Assembly (NCBI GenBank): GCA_963786945.1 | Contig: CAWBAO010000006.1 | Span: forward strand, 62,001-126,000 | Source: JADKCZ01 sp963786945 | GTDB taxonomy: Bacteria; Myxococcota; Myxococcia; Myxococcales; Anaeromyxobacteraceae | Reading direction: 5' to 3' | Length of the DNA stretch: 64,000 nt | Program-made: the position numbers and the translations under genes | Shown: positions 42,140 through 50,942 of the stretch, in pieces | Position numbering within the stretch: position 1 is the stretch's first letter | Layout of the letters: every line of letters begins with the position of its first letter | The notes under the pieces: generated by a model | The model's input: the letters and a program-made list of their open reading frames with translations, nothing else | Told to the model about the DNA's origin: nothing | Database searches by the model: none

Positions 42140-43696
42140 TCACCGCCCGGCGCCCCGACACCACCGCACCAGGGCCAGCTCCAGGCGGAAGACCGAGCCG
42201 GCGGCGAGGCGGAACTGCCACATGCCCTCCCGCGTGGCCACCTGGAGCGTGTCGTTGCGCTCGACCCCGACCGACCGGACCTCCTGGGAGGCCAGCGTCC
42301 GTCCGTCGAAGGTGAGCCCTCGCGGCCCGACCTCGAGCGCCACCGTTCCGAGCGGCACGAGCGGCTCGATCGGCCCGAACATCGAGCGCTCCCGGCCAGC
42401 CGCCCCCCGCGCGCGCAGCGGCGAGGCCTCGGCGGCGGCCCACACCGGCGCAGCGACGTCGGCGAGGGCGGACCTCACGCCGTCCGGCCCCTCGAGGAGC
42501 CCGTCCGCCGTGGGCGTCCACCGGGCTCCGCAGGCGCCGCAGGAGAGCTCGGCGGGACGCCACGCAGGCTCGGCGAGGCAGCGGGGGCAGCGCCAGACGA
42601 CCCGCTCGAGGCGGCGGCGATCGAGCCCCTCGAGGTGCACGGGCTGCGGATCGCGTTCCACCAGGGCGCCGAGCGCGGCGTCGAGGGCAGCCGCCGGGTC
42701 GGGCCCGGAGAGGTCCACGGGCGGCCCGACCCGCACCGACACCGGGCGGCGCCGCAGCCGGCCCGCCCAGCGTGGCCCGACGTCGTAGGCGCCCGAGATG
42801 CCGACCGGCACGCACGGGACGCCGAGGCGCGACAGGACCCGGGCCACGTTCCCCAGCGGCCGGAGCCGGCGCCCCAGGGTGGCGCGCTCCGCCTCGGGCG
42901 CCACCACCACCAGGTGGCCGGCCTCGAGCAGGCGGAGGACCTCTCGGCAGGCGGCCGGCTCGGCGCGGTAGCGGCGCACCGGGATGGTGAGGCCACGCCC
43001 CATCAGGAAGCGCGCCAGCGGCGAGCGATAGGCCTCGGAGGTGACCAGGTAGACGGGGCGGCGGGGAGCGGCGGCGGCGGCCACGTAGAGGAAGTCGACG
43101 TAGCTGGCGTGGTTGTGAACCAGCACCGCCCCGCCCCGACGGGGGACGTGTTCCCGCCCCGCGACGCGGCACGGCAGGGCGCCCAGCCGGATCGCGGCGA
43201 AGGCCAGCCAGTAGATGGCGAAGCGTGGCGTGAGCATGCCGACCCGGCGCCGGTAGCTGCGCCAGGCGTCTCCGAAGCGGCGCTCCAGGCCACGCTCCTC
43301 GGCGGCGGCGTAGAGCATCCAGGCCGGGAGGAGCAGCGGTGCGACGATCCAGGCGAGCGCCGGAGAGCCCAGGGCGAGGCCCGCGCCCAGCACCGCCAGG
43401 TCGAAGCCGAGGTAGACGGGGTGGCGGCAGAGGCGGTAGGGGCCGTGGGTGGCGAGGCGAGGCGGCGGCAGCGCGGTCACCGGCAACCCGCCCGCCTCCC
43501 GGCGCAAGGCGACGATGGCCCAGAGCAGGAGGCCGAGGCCGGCGGCGACGGCGGCCCAGCCCGCGGGCCGGCGCGGGGCCTCGAGACCGAGCCAGCGATC
43601 GAGCGCTCGCGCGGCGAGCCACAGCCCGGCGGGCAAGGCCACCCAGAAGGCCGTGAAGTAGGCCGCCACCACGGCGATGCGCCCGCTCCGGCTCAT
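42140..43696 (-). CDS. Fusion: isoprenylcysteine/phospholipid methyltransferase-like + PlsC acyltransferase + zinc ribbon
   Basis: 518 residues with several activities in one chain. Residues 1-170 are an integral-membrane ICMT/PEMT-type methyltransferase: four or so membrane segments, HGPYRLCRHPVYLGFDL (RHPxY) and AEERGLERRFGDAWRSYRR (the EE and Y motifs). Residues 185-380 are a PlsC/lysophosphatidic acid acyltransferase with HNHASYVD (H196-x4-D201), VVVAPEAERATLG and a final VPVGISGAYD block. A two-knuckle zinc ribbon (CPRC, CGAC) follows near 390-420, then about 100 residues that could be a PH-like domain (EVRSVGVERNDTLQV). ATG 43696 overlaps the CrtC-like gene's stop (ATGA). Likely acts on a membrane lipid; substrate unknown. 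Confidence 0.8.
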   Translation of the reverse strand: MSRSGRIAVVAAYFTAFWVALPAGLWLAARALDRWLGLEAPRRPAGWAAVAAGLGLLLWAIVALRREAGGLPVTALPPPRLATHGPYRLCRHPVYLGFDLAVLGAGLALGSPALAWIVAPLLLPAWMLYAAAEERGLERRFGDAWRSYRRRVGMLTPRFAIYWLAFAAIRLGALPCRVAGREHVPRRGGAVLVHNHASYVDFLYVAAAAAPRRPVYLVTSEAYRSPLARFLMGRGLTIPVRRYRAEPAACREVLRLLEAGHLVVVAPEAERATLGRRLRPLGNVARVLSRLGVPCVPVGISGAYDVGPRWAGRLRRRPVSVRVGPPVDLSGPDPAAALDAALGALVERDPQPVHLEGLDRRRLERVVWRCPRCLAEPAWRPAELSCGACGARWTPTADGLLEGPDGVRSALADVAAPVWAAAEASPLRARGAAGRERSMFGPIEPLVPLGTVALEVGPRGLTFDGRTLASQEVRSVGVERNDTLQVATREGMWQFRLAAGSVFRLELALVRWCRGAGR

Positions 43697-44595
43697 CGCC
43701 AGCTCACCAGCTCGTGGATGGCGACGCCCGGCGTGCCCAGCAGCTCCGCCCTGCAGGCCCACTTCACCTGATGGGGATCCCGGGCCAGGCGCCGCACCAC
43801 GGGTCGGAGCAGGCCGAGGCCGAGTCCCTCGAGATCGGCGACCCGCCCCTGGACGAGGAGGCGCTGGTCCCGCAGCGAGCCCTGGCAGGCCTCTGCGGGC
43901 GCGCTCCGGCCGTCGATCCAGCCTGCCGAGATGCGCTGGCCCGCCGCGTCCAGGCGCAGCCAGGTCGACGCGTGCCCGGCGGCGGCGATGCGTCCCCATT
44001 CGAGCTCGTGCAGCACCGGCCGCCAGGGCGGGAGATCCATCCAGACGCGGTCGCGATAGCCACGGCCCGCCAGGCGCAGCGAGCCGCCGGGCCATCGCAC
44101 CTCGCCTTCGGCGTCGGCGTCGGGGACCTCCACCGTCCACTCCACGCGGTGCGGGCCCAGGCTCAGCAGCGGCACTCGCGGCGACGAGGGCGGGTGCCGG
44201 GGCCGGATGGTCAGCCGGGCCGAGAGGCCGATGGTCTCGAAGGACAGGTTCTCGCCGTCGATGCGGGCGGCCCCGAAGTCGGCCCAGCCCTCGCCACCGC
44301 GCGCACGGCCGGTCACCGCGGAGCCGCGTCGCGCCACCGCGCCGGGCTGGAACAGGTCGGCGGTGACGCGCCGGAGCCGCAGGCCGCCGAGGCTCAGCCA
44401 CCCCAGGTACACGAGCAGCACCGTCCCGTCGGGGGCGAGCACGTCGACGTAGCGCTTCTCCAGCGTGAACGGCCAGCGCGCCTGTCCGACGCTCAGATCC
44501 ACCGCGTCCCTCTCCGGGTGACGGGAACCGCGCCGTCCCCGCCGACCATACCCGAACCAGCGGTCGCCGAGTCGCGGCGACGCCCACGGCCCCAT
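43693..44595 (-). CDS. CrtC/AttH-like lipocalin-fold protein (carotenoid 1,2-hydratase family)
   Basis: 300 residues. KRYVDVLAPDGTVLLVYLG and the central block GRGYRDRVWMDLPPWRPVL with HELEWGRI match the double-lipocalin fold of CrtC (hydroxyneurosporene synthase), AttH and Svf1 proteins; in CrtC this block is GxGYHDHNWG, so the conserved His pair is altered here (YRDRVW). The reaction may therefore differ from carotenoid hydration. No carotenoid synthesis gene is nearby. Its TGA overlaps the ATG of the methyltransferase-acyltransferase fusion, so the two are translationally coupled and presumably share a lipid or isoprenoid substrate. Confidence 0.7.
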   Translation of the reverse strand: MGPWASPRLGDRWFGYGRRGRRGSRHPERDAVDLSVGQARWPFTLEKRYVDVLAPDGTVLLVYLGWLSLGGLRLRRVTADLFQPGAVARRGSAVTGRARGGEGWADFGAARIDGENLSFETIGLSARLTIRPRHPPSSPRVPLLSLGPHRVEWTVEVPDADAEGEVRWPGGSLRLAGRGYRDRVWMDLPPWRPVLHELEWGRIAAAGHASTWLRLDAAGQRISAGWIDGRSAPAEACQGSLRDQRLLVQGRVADLEGLGLGLLRPVVRRLARDPHQVKWACRAELLGTPGVAIHELVSWR

Positions 44596-44610
44596 CAGGA
44601 CGGCGCCCCC

Positions 44611-45648
44611 TCACAGCAGGGCCAGCTGCGCGCCGCGGCCGGGGCGGCGGAACGTGGAGGGCTCGTGCTCCGCCTCCTCGAACCGGGCCTCGGCGTACCC
44701 GAGCCGCTCGCTGGTGGCGCGGAACAGGGCGGCGATGGTGGCCGCGTAGGGGCCGCCCCCGCGCAGGCGGCGGCCCGCCCGCTCGTCGGTGAGCGCGCCG
44801 CCGCGGGTCTCGCGGACGAGGTGCAGGATCCGCTCGGCCCGCTCCGGCAGGGCCTCCCGGAGCCGGGCCTCGAAGACCGGGGCCACCGGCCCGGGGAGGC
44901 GCAGGAGCTGCCACCCCGCCCGCGCCGCACCGGCGTCGCGCGCCGCCGCCAGGACCCGGGGGAGCTCGTCGTCCAGCCCCGGGATGACCGGCGCCACCAG
45001 CACCGTGGGCGCGAGGCCGGCCTCGGCGAGCCGGGCGATGAGCCGCAGCCGCCGCGCCGGGGAGGAGGCTCCCGGCTCGATCTTCCGGGCCAGCCCCTCG
45101 TCGAGGTACGGCAGGCTGACCGCCACGCTCACCCGCGCCTCGTCGCGCAGCCTGACCAGCAGGTCCAGGTCGCGCTCCAGCAGCGCCCCCTTGGTGACGA
45201 TGCCGACCGGGTTCCGGTACTCGACGCAGACCTCCAGGCAGCGGCGGGCCAGCCGGTAGGCGGCCTCCAGCGGCTGCCAGGCGTCGGTCCCGCCGGAGAA
45301 GGCCACCGTCTCCCCCTTCCAGCCCGGCCGCTCGAAGGCGGCGCGGAGCAGCTCGGGCGCGCGCAGCTTCACCACCAGCCGGGTCTCGAAGTCGGTGCCG
45401 GCGCCGTACCCCAGGTACTCGTGGTAGGCGCGCGCGTAGCAGTAGGCGCAGGCGTGCCCGCAGCCCCGGTAGGGGTTGACGCTCCAGGTGAAGCCGACGT
45501 CCGGGCTGTCGTTGCGGGACAGGATCTCGCGGGTGGCGTCGGCGAGGATCTCGAGGCGGGCCGGCTGCGGCTCGAGCCACTCGACGTCGGCGGAGAGCCA
45601 GGGGTTGGGTGGGTTGGAGATGATGCGGGGCTTCACGCCGCGCAGCAT
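44611..45648 (-). CDS. Radical SAM protein, PA0069/SPL-like family
   Basis: 345 residues. The family is recognised by the Asn/Pro-rich opening (ISNPPNPWLSADVEW), the cluster motif CGHACAYCYARAYHEYLG (Cx3Cx2C), then FSGGTDAWQPLEAAY and GIVTKGALLERDLDLL. These are related to spore photoproduct lyase but are found in non-spore-formers; their reaction is unknown. The C-terminus (LSGPR-like ending, here RPGRGAQLALL) has lost the usual extra Cys motifs. It is 15 nt before the CrtC-like gene on the same strand, suggesting one operon, though the internal start site is clear of overlap. Confidence 0.85.
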   Translation of the reverse strand: MLRGVKPRIISNPPNPWLSADVEWLEPQPARLEILADATREILSRNDSPDVGFTWSVNPYRGCGHACAYCYARAYHEYLGYGAGTDFETRLVVKLRAPELLRAAFERPGWKGETVAFSGGTDAWQPLEAAYRLARRCLEVCVEYRNPVGIVTKGALLERDLDLLVRLRDEARVSVAVSLPYLDEGLARKIEPGASSPARRLRLIARLAEAGLAPTVLVAPVIPGLDDELPRVLAAARDAGAARAGWQLLRLPGPVAPVFEARLREALPERAERILHLVRETRGGALTDERAGRRLRGGGPYAATIAALFRATSERLGYAEARFEEAEHEPSTFRRPGRGAQLALL

Positions 45649-45805
45649 AACTGGACGCGCGTTCAGGTCAAGCGGCCGGTCCCGGCTCGAGTCCTGGGCG
45701 TTGGTGCCGGGCCGCCATCACGCCGGACCCCTGTCGAGTTCGCGCCGGGCACGGAGCCGGGGTGTTCGCGCGGCGGCCGACGCGGACGAACGTCGGGACA
45801 CCCGG

Positions 45806-46021
45806 TCAGGTCCTTCCAACGTCCTGGAGCAGCTTCTGCCAGTCGTACAGCTGCTTGCCCGCCTCCTTCTTGGTGATCCCGTAGGACTCCTGGATCTGCC
45901 CGGCCAGGTACTCCCGCCGGCCGGCGACGGCATCGAGCTGCGTGATGGTCAGCCTTCCCCACTGCTCCTTGACGATGCCCTTGTACTTCTCCCAGCTTCC
46001 TTCGATCCGATCCCAGTTCAT
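45806..46021 (-). CDS. CsbD-family stress-response protein
   Basis: 71 residues, the full CsbD family. NWDRIEGSWEKYKGIVKEQWG and YLAGQIQESYGITKKEAGKQ are diagnostic, with the LYDWQKLL end. Function unknown; general-stress-induced in Bacillus. A strong AGGAG lies before ATG 46021 (AAAAGGAGAATTG); a TTG one codon earlier is unlikely. GC content is low compared with the neighbours. Confidence 0.93.
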   Translation of the reverse strand: MNWDRIEGSWEKYKGIVKEQWGRLTITQLDAVAGRREYLAGQIQESYGITKKEAGKQLYDWQKLLQDVGRT

Positions 46022-46130
46022 CAATTCTCCTTTTCCTGGGTCGGGACGCTACGCTCATCGCGAGTCGGCGCCAGCCCCGGAGGGGCCGGTGACCCGCATG
46101 ACGGTGGAGCCCCCGGGACCGGGTGCGAAT

Positions 46131-47000
46131 CTACGACCGCGCGGCGATGGCCTCGGCCAGCTGGAGCAGCCTGTTCGCCGCCTCGACGTGGAGCGCCTCG
46201 ACCAGCCGTCCGTCCACCACCACCACGCCCTTCCCCTGCGCCTGCGCCTCGGCGTGGGCGGCCACCACGGCCCGGGCCGCCGCCAGCTCCGCCTCGCCGG
46301 GCGCGAAGGCGCGGTTGGCGGCCTCGATGGTCCTCGGATGGATCAGCGTCTTGCCGTCGAAGCCGAGGTCGCGCCCCTGCCGGCAGGCCGCCTCCAGCCC
46401 GGCCTCGTCGGCGAGGTCGAGGTGGACACCGTCGAGGCAGGCCAGGCCGTGGGCGCGCGCGGCCAGGACGATCAGCGAGAGCGCGGCGAGCACCTCGGCG
46501 CGCCCGGGCGTGTGGCGGGCCCCGAGGTCCTTGACGAGATCGCTGGTCCCGGCCACCAGGCAGCGCAGCTTCTGGGTCGACGCGGCGATGGCCGGCGCCG
46601 CCAGCACGCCGCGCGGCGTCTCGATCATGGCCCAGAGGGCGAGGGTGTCCGGCGCCCCGGCGGCGCGGAGCGCGGCCTCGGCGCTCACCACCTCCTCGGC
46701 CGAGTCGACCTTGGGGAGCAGCACCGCGTCGGCCCCGGAGCGGGCCACGGCCGCGAGGTCGTCGGCGCCCCAGGGCGTGGCGAGCCCGTTCACCCGGATC
46801 ACCACCTCGCGCGGCGCGTACCCGCCCGCCGCCACCGCCGCCAGCACCAGGCGGCGCGCCTCCTCCTTGGCGGCCGGGGCCACCGCGTCCTCCAGGTCGA
46901 GGAGCAGGACGTCGGCGGCGAGGCGGCGCGCCTTCGACAGCGCCCGGTCGTTGCTGCCGGGCATGTAGAGGGCGCTGCGGCGCGGGCGGGCGGTGAGCAT
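46131..47000 (-). CDS. CitE/HpcH-type CoA ester lyase
   Basis: 289 residues of the HpcH/HpaI aldolase superfamily, CitE-like branch. RSALYMPGSNDRALSKARRLA, VLLLDLEDAVAPAAKEEAR and WAMIETPRGVLAAPAIA with the metal-binding Glu/Asp, then GFDGKTLIHPRTIEAANRAF, are typical of L-malyl-CoA/(S)-citramalyl-CoA lyases. It cleaves a short hydroxyacyl-CoA thioester to acetyl-CoA or a related product; the exact one is unclear. Start chosen at ATG 47000 (GAGGAG 8 nt upstream); an in-frame GTG-free extension to 47036 is less likely. Diverges from serC. Confidence 0.87.
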   Translation of the reverse strand: MLTARPRRSALYMPGSNDRALSKARRLAADVLLLDLEDAVAPAAKEEARRLVLAAVAAGGYAPREVVIRVNGLATPWGADDLAAVARSGADAVLLPKVDSAEEVVSAEAALRAAGAPDTLALWAMIETPRGVLAAPAIAASTQKLRCLVAGTSDLVKDLGARHTPGRAEVLAALSLIVLAARAHGLACLDGVHLDLADEAGLEAACRQGRDLGFDGKTLIHPRTIEAANRAFAPGEAELAAARAVVAAHAEAQAQGKGVVVVDGRLVEALHVEAANRLLQLAEAIAARS

Positions 47001-47058
47001 GGCGTGGGGCTCCTCGAAAGGGGCGAGCCACCGCATGGTAGCCCGTCGCCAATTCTCC

Positions 47059-47064
47059 TAGAAT
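47059..47064 (+). promoter_or_regulatory. Possible -10 element (TAGAAT) of serC
   Basis: TAGAAT lies 35 nt before the serC GTG. It matches 5 of 6 positions of the sigma-70 -10 consensus, but no good -35 is found at 16-18 nt. The divergent CitE-like gene starts 59 nt to the left. Confidence 0.3.
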
Positions 47065-47098
47065 GGCGGCCCTCCACTCCTCACCCTCGAGGTGTCCC

Positions 47099-48226
47099 GT
47101 GAACCGCGTGAAGAACTTCAACGCCGGCCCCGCCGCGCTCCCCCTCCCCGCCCTCGAGCGCGCCCGGGACGAGTTCCTCGACTTCGCCGGGAGCGGCATG
47201 TCGGTGATGGAGCACAGCCACCGCGGCAAGGAGTACGAGGCCTGCCACGACGAGGCCATCGCGCTCCTCAAGGAGCTGCTGGCCGTCCCCGACACCCACG
47301 AGGTGCTCTTCGTGCAGGGCGGCGCGTCGCAGCTCTTCGCGCAGATCCCCATGAACCTGGTCCAGAAGGGCGGCAGCGCCGACTACGTGGTGACCGGCGC
47401 CTGGAGCGAGAAGGCGGTCTCCGAGGCCAAGCTGGCCACCGCCATGGTGGGCGGCGCGGTCCGGGTGGCCTGCACCACCGGCACCGGCGAGGGCAAGGAG
47501 AAGAGCTACGTCCGGGCGCCGGCCCCCGGCGAGGTGAGGGCCGCCGACGGCGCCGCCTACCTGCACCTCACCTCCAACGAGACCATCCACGGCGTGGAGT
47601 TCGACGTCGATCCGGCCCGTGCCTTCCCGGCCTCCGGCCCGGTGCCGCTGGTCGCCGACATGTCGAGCGACTTCCTCTGGAAGAAGATCGACGTCTCCAG
47701 GTTCGGCCTGGTCTACGCCGGCGCCCAGAAGAACATCGGCCCGTCGGGCGTGGTGGTGGTGGTGGTGTCGAAGGCGCTCATCGAGCAGGGGCGCAAGGAC
47801 ATCCCCAAGATCTTCCAGTTCCGCACCCCGGCCGAGAACAAGTCGCTCTACAACACCCCGCCCACCTTCGGCATCTACATGATCCGCAACGTGCTGGCCT
47901 GGCTGAAGGGGCTGGGCGGCCTCCCCGCCATGGAGGCCCGCAACCGCAGGAAGGCCGGCGTGCTCTACGCCGCCATCGACGCCAACCCGTCCTTCTACCG
48001 GTGCCCGGTGGAGCGGCAGAGCCGCTCGGTGATGAACGTGGTCTTCCGGCTGCCGACCGAGGCGGACGAGGAGCGCTTCGTCAAGGAGGCCAAGGCCCGC
48101 GGCATGGTGGGCCTGAAGGGGCACCGCTCGGTCGGCGGCATCCGCGTCTCCGCCTACAACGCGGTGGAGCCGGCCTGGCTCGACGAGCTGGCCAGCTTCA
48201 TGGGCGAGTTCGCGCGGAAGGGATAG
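47099..48226 (+). CDS. serC: Phosphoserine aminotransferase
   Basis: PLP enzyme forming 3-phosphoserine from 3-phosphohydroxypyruvate (and involved in pyridoxine synthesis). 375 residues. RVKNFNAGPAALPLPALER and GMSVMEHSHRGKEYEA are the family opening; EVLFVQGGASQLFAQIPMNL, the PLP Lys in YAGAQKNIGPSG, and YNTPPTFGIYMI follow. Start chosen at GTG 47099 with GAGGTG upstream; an ATG 36 nt earlier would add an untypical leader. The acyl-ACP thioesterase follows after 13 nt, so the pair may share a transcript. Confidence 0.96.
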   Translation: MNRVKNFNAGPAALPLPALERARDEFLDFAGSGMSVMEHSHRGKEYEACHDEAIALLKELLAVPDTHEVLFVQGGASQLFAQIPMNLVQKGGSADYVVTGAWSEKAVSEAKLATAMVGGAVRVACTTGTGEGKEKSYVRAPAPGEVRAADGAAYLHLTSNETIHGVEFDVDPARAFPASGPVPLVADMSSDFLWKKIDVSRFGLVYAGAQKNIGPSGVVVVVVSKALIEQGRKDIPKIFQFRTPAENKSLYNTPPTFGIYMIRNVLAWLKGLGGLPAMEARNRRKAGVLYAAIDANPSFYRCPVERQSRSVMNVVFRLPTEADEERFVKEAKARGMVGLKGHRSVGGIRVSAYNAVEPAWLDELASFMGEFARKG

Positions 48227-48239
48227 CGGCCCGGCCGCC

Positions 48240-48977
48240 GTGGACGCCACCCGCACCACCTTCACCGTCCACAGCTTCGACGCCGACGCCTTCGGCCTGC
48301 TCTCACCGGCGGCGCTGGCCGGCTACCTCCAGGAGGCGGCCGGCCACTCGGCCGACGCGCTCGGCTTCGGCATGAGCCACCTCAGCCAGCGCGGCCTGGC
48401 CTGGGTGCTGGCGCGCCAGCGGCTGGTGCTCGACGCCCCCATCCGCCTCGGCGACGCGCTCACCGTGGAGACCTGGCCCTCCGGCCTCGACCGGATCTCG
48501 GCGCTGCGCGACTTCCGGCTCGTTCGCGACGGCGTCGAGGTGGGGCGGGCGCTCACCTCCTGGCTGGTGATGGAGCTGGCCACGCGGCGCCCGCGGCGCC
48601 CCGACCGGATCCTCCCGCCCGAGCGCCACGCCCAGGCCGAGCACGTCCTGCCGCCCCTCGCCGCGCCGGTCCCGGCGCTGGTGGGCCCGGCGCTGGAGAG
48701 GCGCTTCCAGGTGCGCTTCGCCGACATCGACGCCGTCGGGCACGTCACCAACTCGAGCTACGTCGGCTGGGCCATGGAGGCGATCGAGGAGCCGGCCTGG
48801 CGGGCGCAGCGGCTGGCCACGCTCGACGTGCAGTTCCTCGCCGAGACCACCCTCGGCCACACCGTCCTCTCGCGCTCCTCGCCCGACGGCGAGGGCGCCC
48901 GGCTCCACGCCGTGGTGCGCGAGGAGGACGGCAAGGAGCTGGCGCGGGCCCGGACCACCTGGGTGGCGCGGGGCTAG
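48240..48977 (+). CDS. Acyl-ACP thioesterase
   Basis: 245 residues with two hot-dog folds. The first opens HSFDADAFGLLSPAALAGYLQE and AAGHSADALGFG; RLVLDAPIRLGDALTVETWP is the conserved strand pair; the second hot-dog has RFADIDAVGHVTNSSYVGW. This is the bacterial FatA/TE (PF01643) pattern: releases free fatty acids from acyl carrier protein. Start GTG 48240. The last bases overlap the stop of the HD-domain gene on the other strand by 4 nt. Confidence 0.88.
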   Translation: MDATRTTFTVHSFDADAFGLLSPAALAGYLQEAAGHSADALGFGMSHLSQRGLAWVLARQRLVLDAPIRLGDALTVETWPSGLDRISALRDFRLVRDGVEVGRALTSWLVMELATRRPRRPDRILPPERHAQAEHVLPPLAAPVPALVGPALERRFQVRFADIDAVGHVTNSSYVGWAMEAIEEPAWRAQRLATLDVQFLAETTLGHTVLSRSSPDGEGARLHAVVREEDGKELARARTTWVARG

Positions 48978-49624
48978 GCGCGGCGAGGCTCCGGGCCGCC
49001 GTCGGGCAGCCCCGGCACCGGCTCGTCGGGCAGCTCCGGCGCCGGCTGGCCAGCCAGGCCGAGCAGGTCGGCGATGGGGCGCTGCGCGGCGATCACCAGC
49101 GCCACCAGGTCGGGCAGCGCCATCCCCACCAGGCCGGCCCCGCGCCGGATCTCGTCGCGATCCACCGCCCGCGCGAAGGCCTTGTCCTTCATCTTCTTCA
49201 CCACCGACTCGGGCGGCAGGTCGTGGACGCTCCTCGAGGGGCGGACCAGCGCGCAGGCGCCCACGAAGCCGGAGAGCTCGTCGGCCGCCACGATGGCGCG
49301 CTCCAGCGGCGACTCCGGCTGGATGCCGGTGTACGGGGCGTGGGCGCCCACGCCCCGGATGATCCGCTCCGGCCAGCCGCGCTCGCGCAGGATCTCCATG
49401 CCTCGCCAGACGTGGTCCGCCGCGGTGGGCCAGCGCTCGTAGTCGAAGTCGTGGAGCAGGCCGACCAGCCCCCAGGCGTCGAGCTCCGCGCCGTCGGCCA
49501 CCCCGGACCGGCGCCCCAGGGCGCGCATCGAGGCCTCGACCGAGAGGGCGTGGCGGCGCAGGGCGGCGGTCCTGGTGAACTCGCAGAGGAGCGCCCAGCC
49601 GGCGGCGCGGGTGGGGTCGGTCAT
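48974..49624 (-). CDS. HD-domain hydrolase
   Basis: 216 residues. HD motif at LLHDFDYERWP with a preceding His in LRRHALSVEA and further His residues in AHAPYTG and AADELSGFVGACALV, the metal-dependent phosphohydrolase arrangement (HDIG-type). These often hydrolyse nucleotides or phosphate monoesters. ATG 49624 overlaps the paaK stop (ATGA), so it is coupled to that gene; the sequence does not say whether it acts on a product of the ligase. An Arg/Pro-rich tail ends it. Confidence 0.82.
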   Translation of the reverse strand: MTDPTRAAGWALLCEFTRTAALRRHALSVEASMRALGRRSGVADGAELDAWGLVGLLHDFDYERWPTAADHVWRGMEILRERGWPERIIRGVGAHAPYTGIQPESPLERAIVAADELSGFVGACALVRPSRSVHDLPPESVVKKMKDKAFARAVDRDEIRRGAGLVGMALPDLVALVIAAQRPIADLLGLAGQPAPELPDEPVPGLPDGGPEPRRA

Positions 49625-50940
49625 GGGACCTTCCGGTGATCGAGGACCCGCTGCGCCTTGCCGGCGTTCCGCTCGATGGTCCCGGGGGCGACCAGCTCCA
49701 CGGTCATGCGCAGCCCGGTGACGGCGTGGATCTCGCGGTCGATGCGGTCGCGCAGCTCCACCATCTGCCGCATCTCGTCGGAGAACTCGCCCGGCCGGAT
49801 CTCCACCTTGACCACCACCTCGTCGAGGGTCCCCGGCCGCGACAGCTCGATGAGGTAGTGCGGCGCCGTCCCCTCCACCCGCAGCAGCGCCTCCTCGACC
49901 TGGGAGGGGAAGACGTTGACGCCGCGGATGATCATCATGTCGTCGGAGCGCCCCACCACCCGGCCCATGCGGACCCCGGTGCGCCCGCAGGGGCAGGGCG
50001 AGCGGTCCAGCGCCGCCAGGTCCCGGGTCCGGTAGCGGATGATCGGCATGGCCTCCTTGGTGAGGGAGGTGAAGACCAGCTCGCCCACCTCGCCGTCCGG
50101 CACCGGCTCCAGGGTCTCGGGGTGCAGGCACTCCACGATGAAGTGGTCCTCGGCGACGTGCATGCCGCCCCGCGCGCCGCACTCGCCGGCGATCCCGGGG
50201 CCCATCACCTCGGAGAGGCCGTAGTTGTTGAAGGCCAGGAGGCCGAGGTCCCGCTCGATGACCGCGCGCATCTCCTCGGTCCAGGGCTCGCCACCGAAGT
50301 GGCCGAAGCGCAGCGGCAGCGTGCCGGGCCGGTGGCCCTCGGCCCGCGCCACCTCCCCGATGTGGAGCGCGTAGCTGGGGGTGCAGACCAGCACCTCCGC
50401 CCCCAGGTCGCGGATGAGCAGCACCTGGCGCGGGGTGTTGCCGCCGGCGGCCGGGACCACCGCCGCCCCCACCCGCTCGATGCCGGCGTGCAGCCCGAAG
50501 CCGCCGGTGAAGAGGCCGTAGCCGAAGGCCACGTGCACGGTGTGATCGGCCTGCAGCCCGCCGGCGGTGAGGACGCGGGCCACCAGGCCGGACCAGGTGT
50601 CGAGGTCGCGCCGGGTGTAGGCCACGAAGGTCGGCTTGCCGGTGGTGCCGGAGGAGCCGTGGATGCGCGCCACCTGGCTGCGGTGGACCGCCAGCATCCG
50701 CAGCGGGTAGTTGCGGCGCAGGTCGTCCTTCACGGTGAAGGGGAGGCGGCGCAGGTCGTCGAGGCCGCGCACCGTGCCGGGCCGGGCCCCGGCCGCGGCC
50801 AGGGCCTCCTGGTAGAAGGGGACCCGCCCCACCCGCTCCACCGTCTCGCGCAGCCGCGCCGCCTGCAGCGCGGCCAGCTCGCCGCGCGGCAGCGCCTCGG
50901 CCGGGTCCCAGAGCCTGGTCTCGACCACCAGCGCCCCCAT
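49621..50940 (-). CDS. paaK: Phenylacetate-CoA ligase
   Basis: AMP-forming ligase that activates phenylacetate (or a related aryl acid) as its CoA thioester. 439 residues, typical. RIHGSSGTTGKPTFVAYTR is the P-loop, VHVAFGYGLFTGGFGLHAG the family motif, YGLSEVMGPGIAGEC the A5 motif, RTRDLAALDR the A7/A8 block and the C-terminal KVEIRPGEFSD and AGKAQRVLD the conserved Lys region. Preceded by an ACT-domain gene and followed by the HD hydrolase. No ring-hydroxylating paa genes are here, so anaerobic aromatic or amino-acid use (indoleacetate/phenylacetate from Phe) is as likely as aerobic paa degradation. Confidence 0.93.
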   Translation of the reverse strand: MGALVVETRLWDPAEALPRGELAALQAARLRETVERVGRVPFYQEALAAAGARPGTVRGLDDLRRLPFTVKDDLRRNYPLRMLAVHRSQVARIHGSSGTTGKPTFVAYTRRDLDTWSGLVARVLTAGGLQADHTVHVAFGYGLFTGGFGLHAGIERVGAAVVPAAGGNTPRQVLLIRDLGAEVLVCTPSYALHIGEVARAEGHRPGTLPLRFGHFGGEPWTEEMRAVIERDLGLLAFNNYGLSEVMGPGIAGECGARGGMHVAEDHFIVECLHPETLEPVPDGEVGELVFTSLTKEAMPIIRYRTRDLAALDRSPCPCGRTGVRMGRVVGRSDDMMIIRGVNVFPSQVEEALLRVEGTAPHYLIELSRPGTLDEVVVKVEIRPGEFSDEMRQMVELRDRIDREIHAVTGLRMTVELVAPGTIERNAGKAQRVLDHRKVP

Positions 50941-50942
50941 GG

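Noticed and set aside
42039..43622. Long minus-strand frame of 527 codons
   Set aside because: Overlaps the methyltransferase-acyltransferase fusion in another frame and reads as low-complexity Arg/Pro/Gly.
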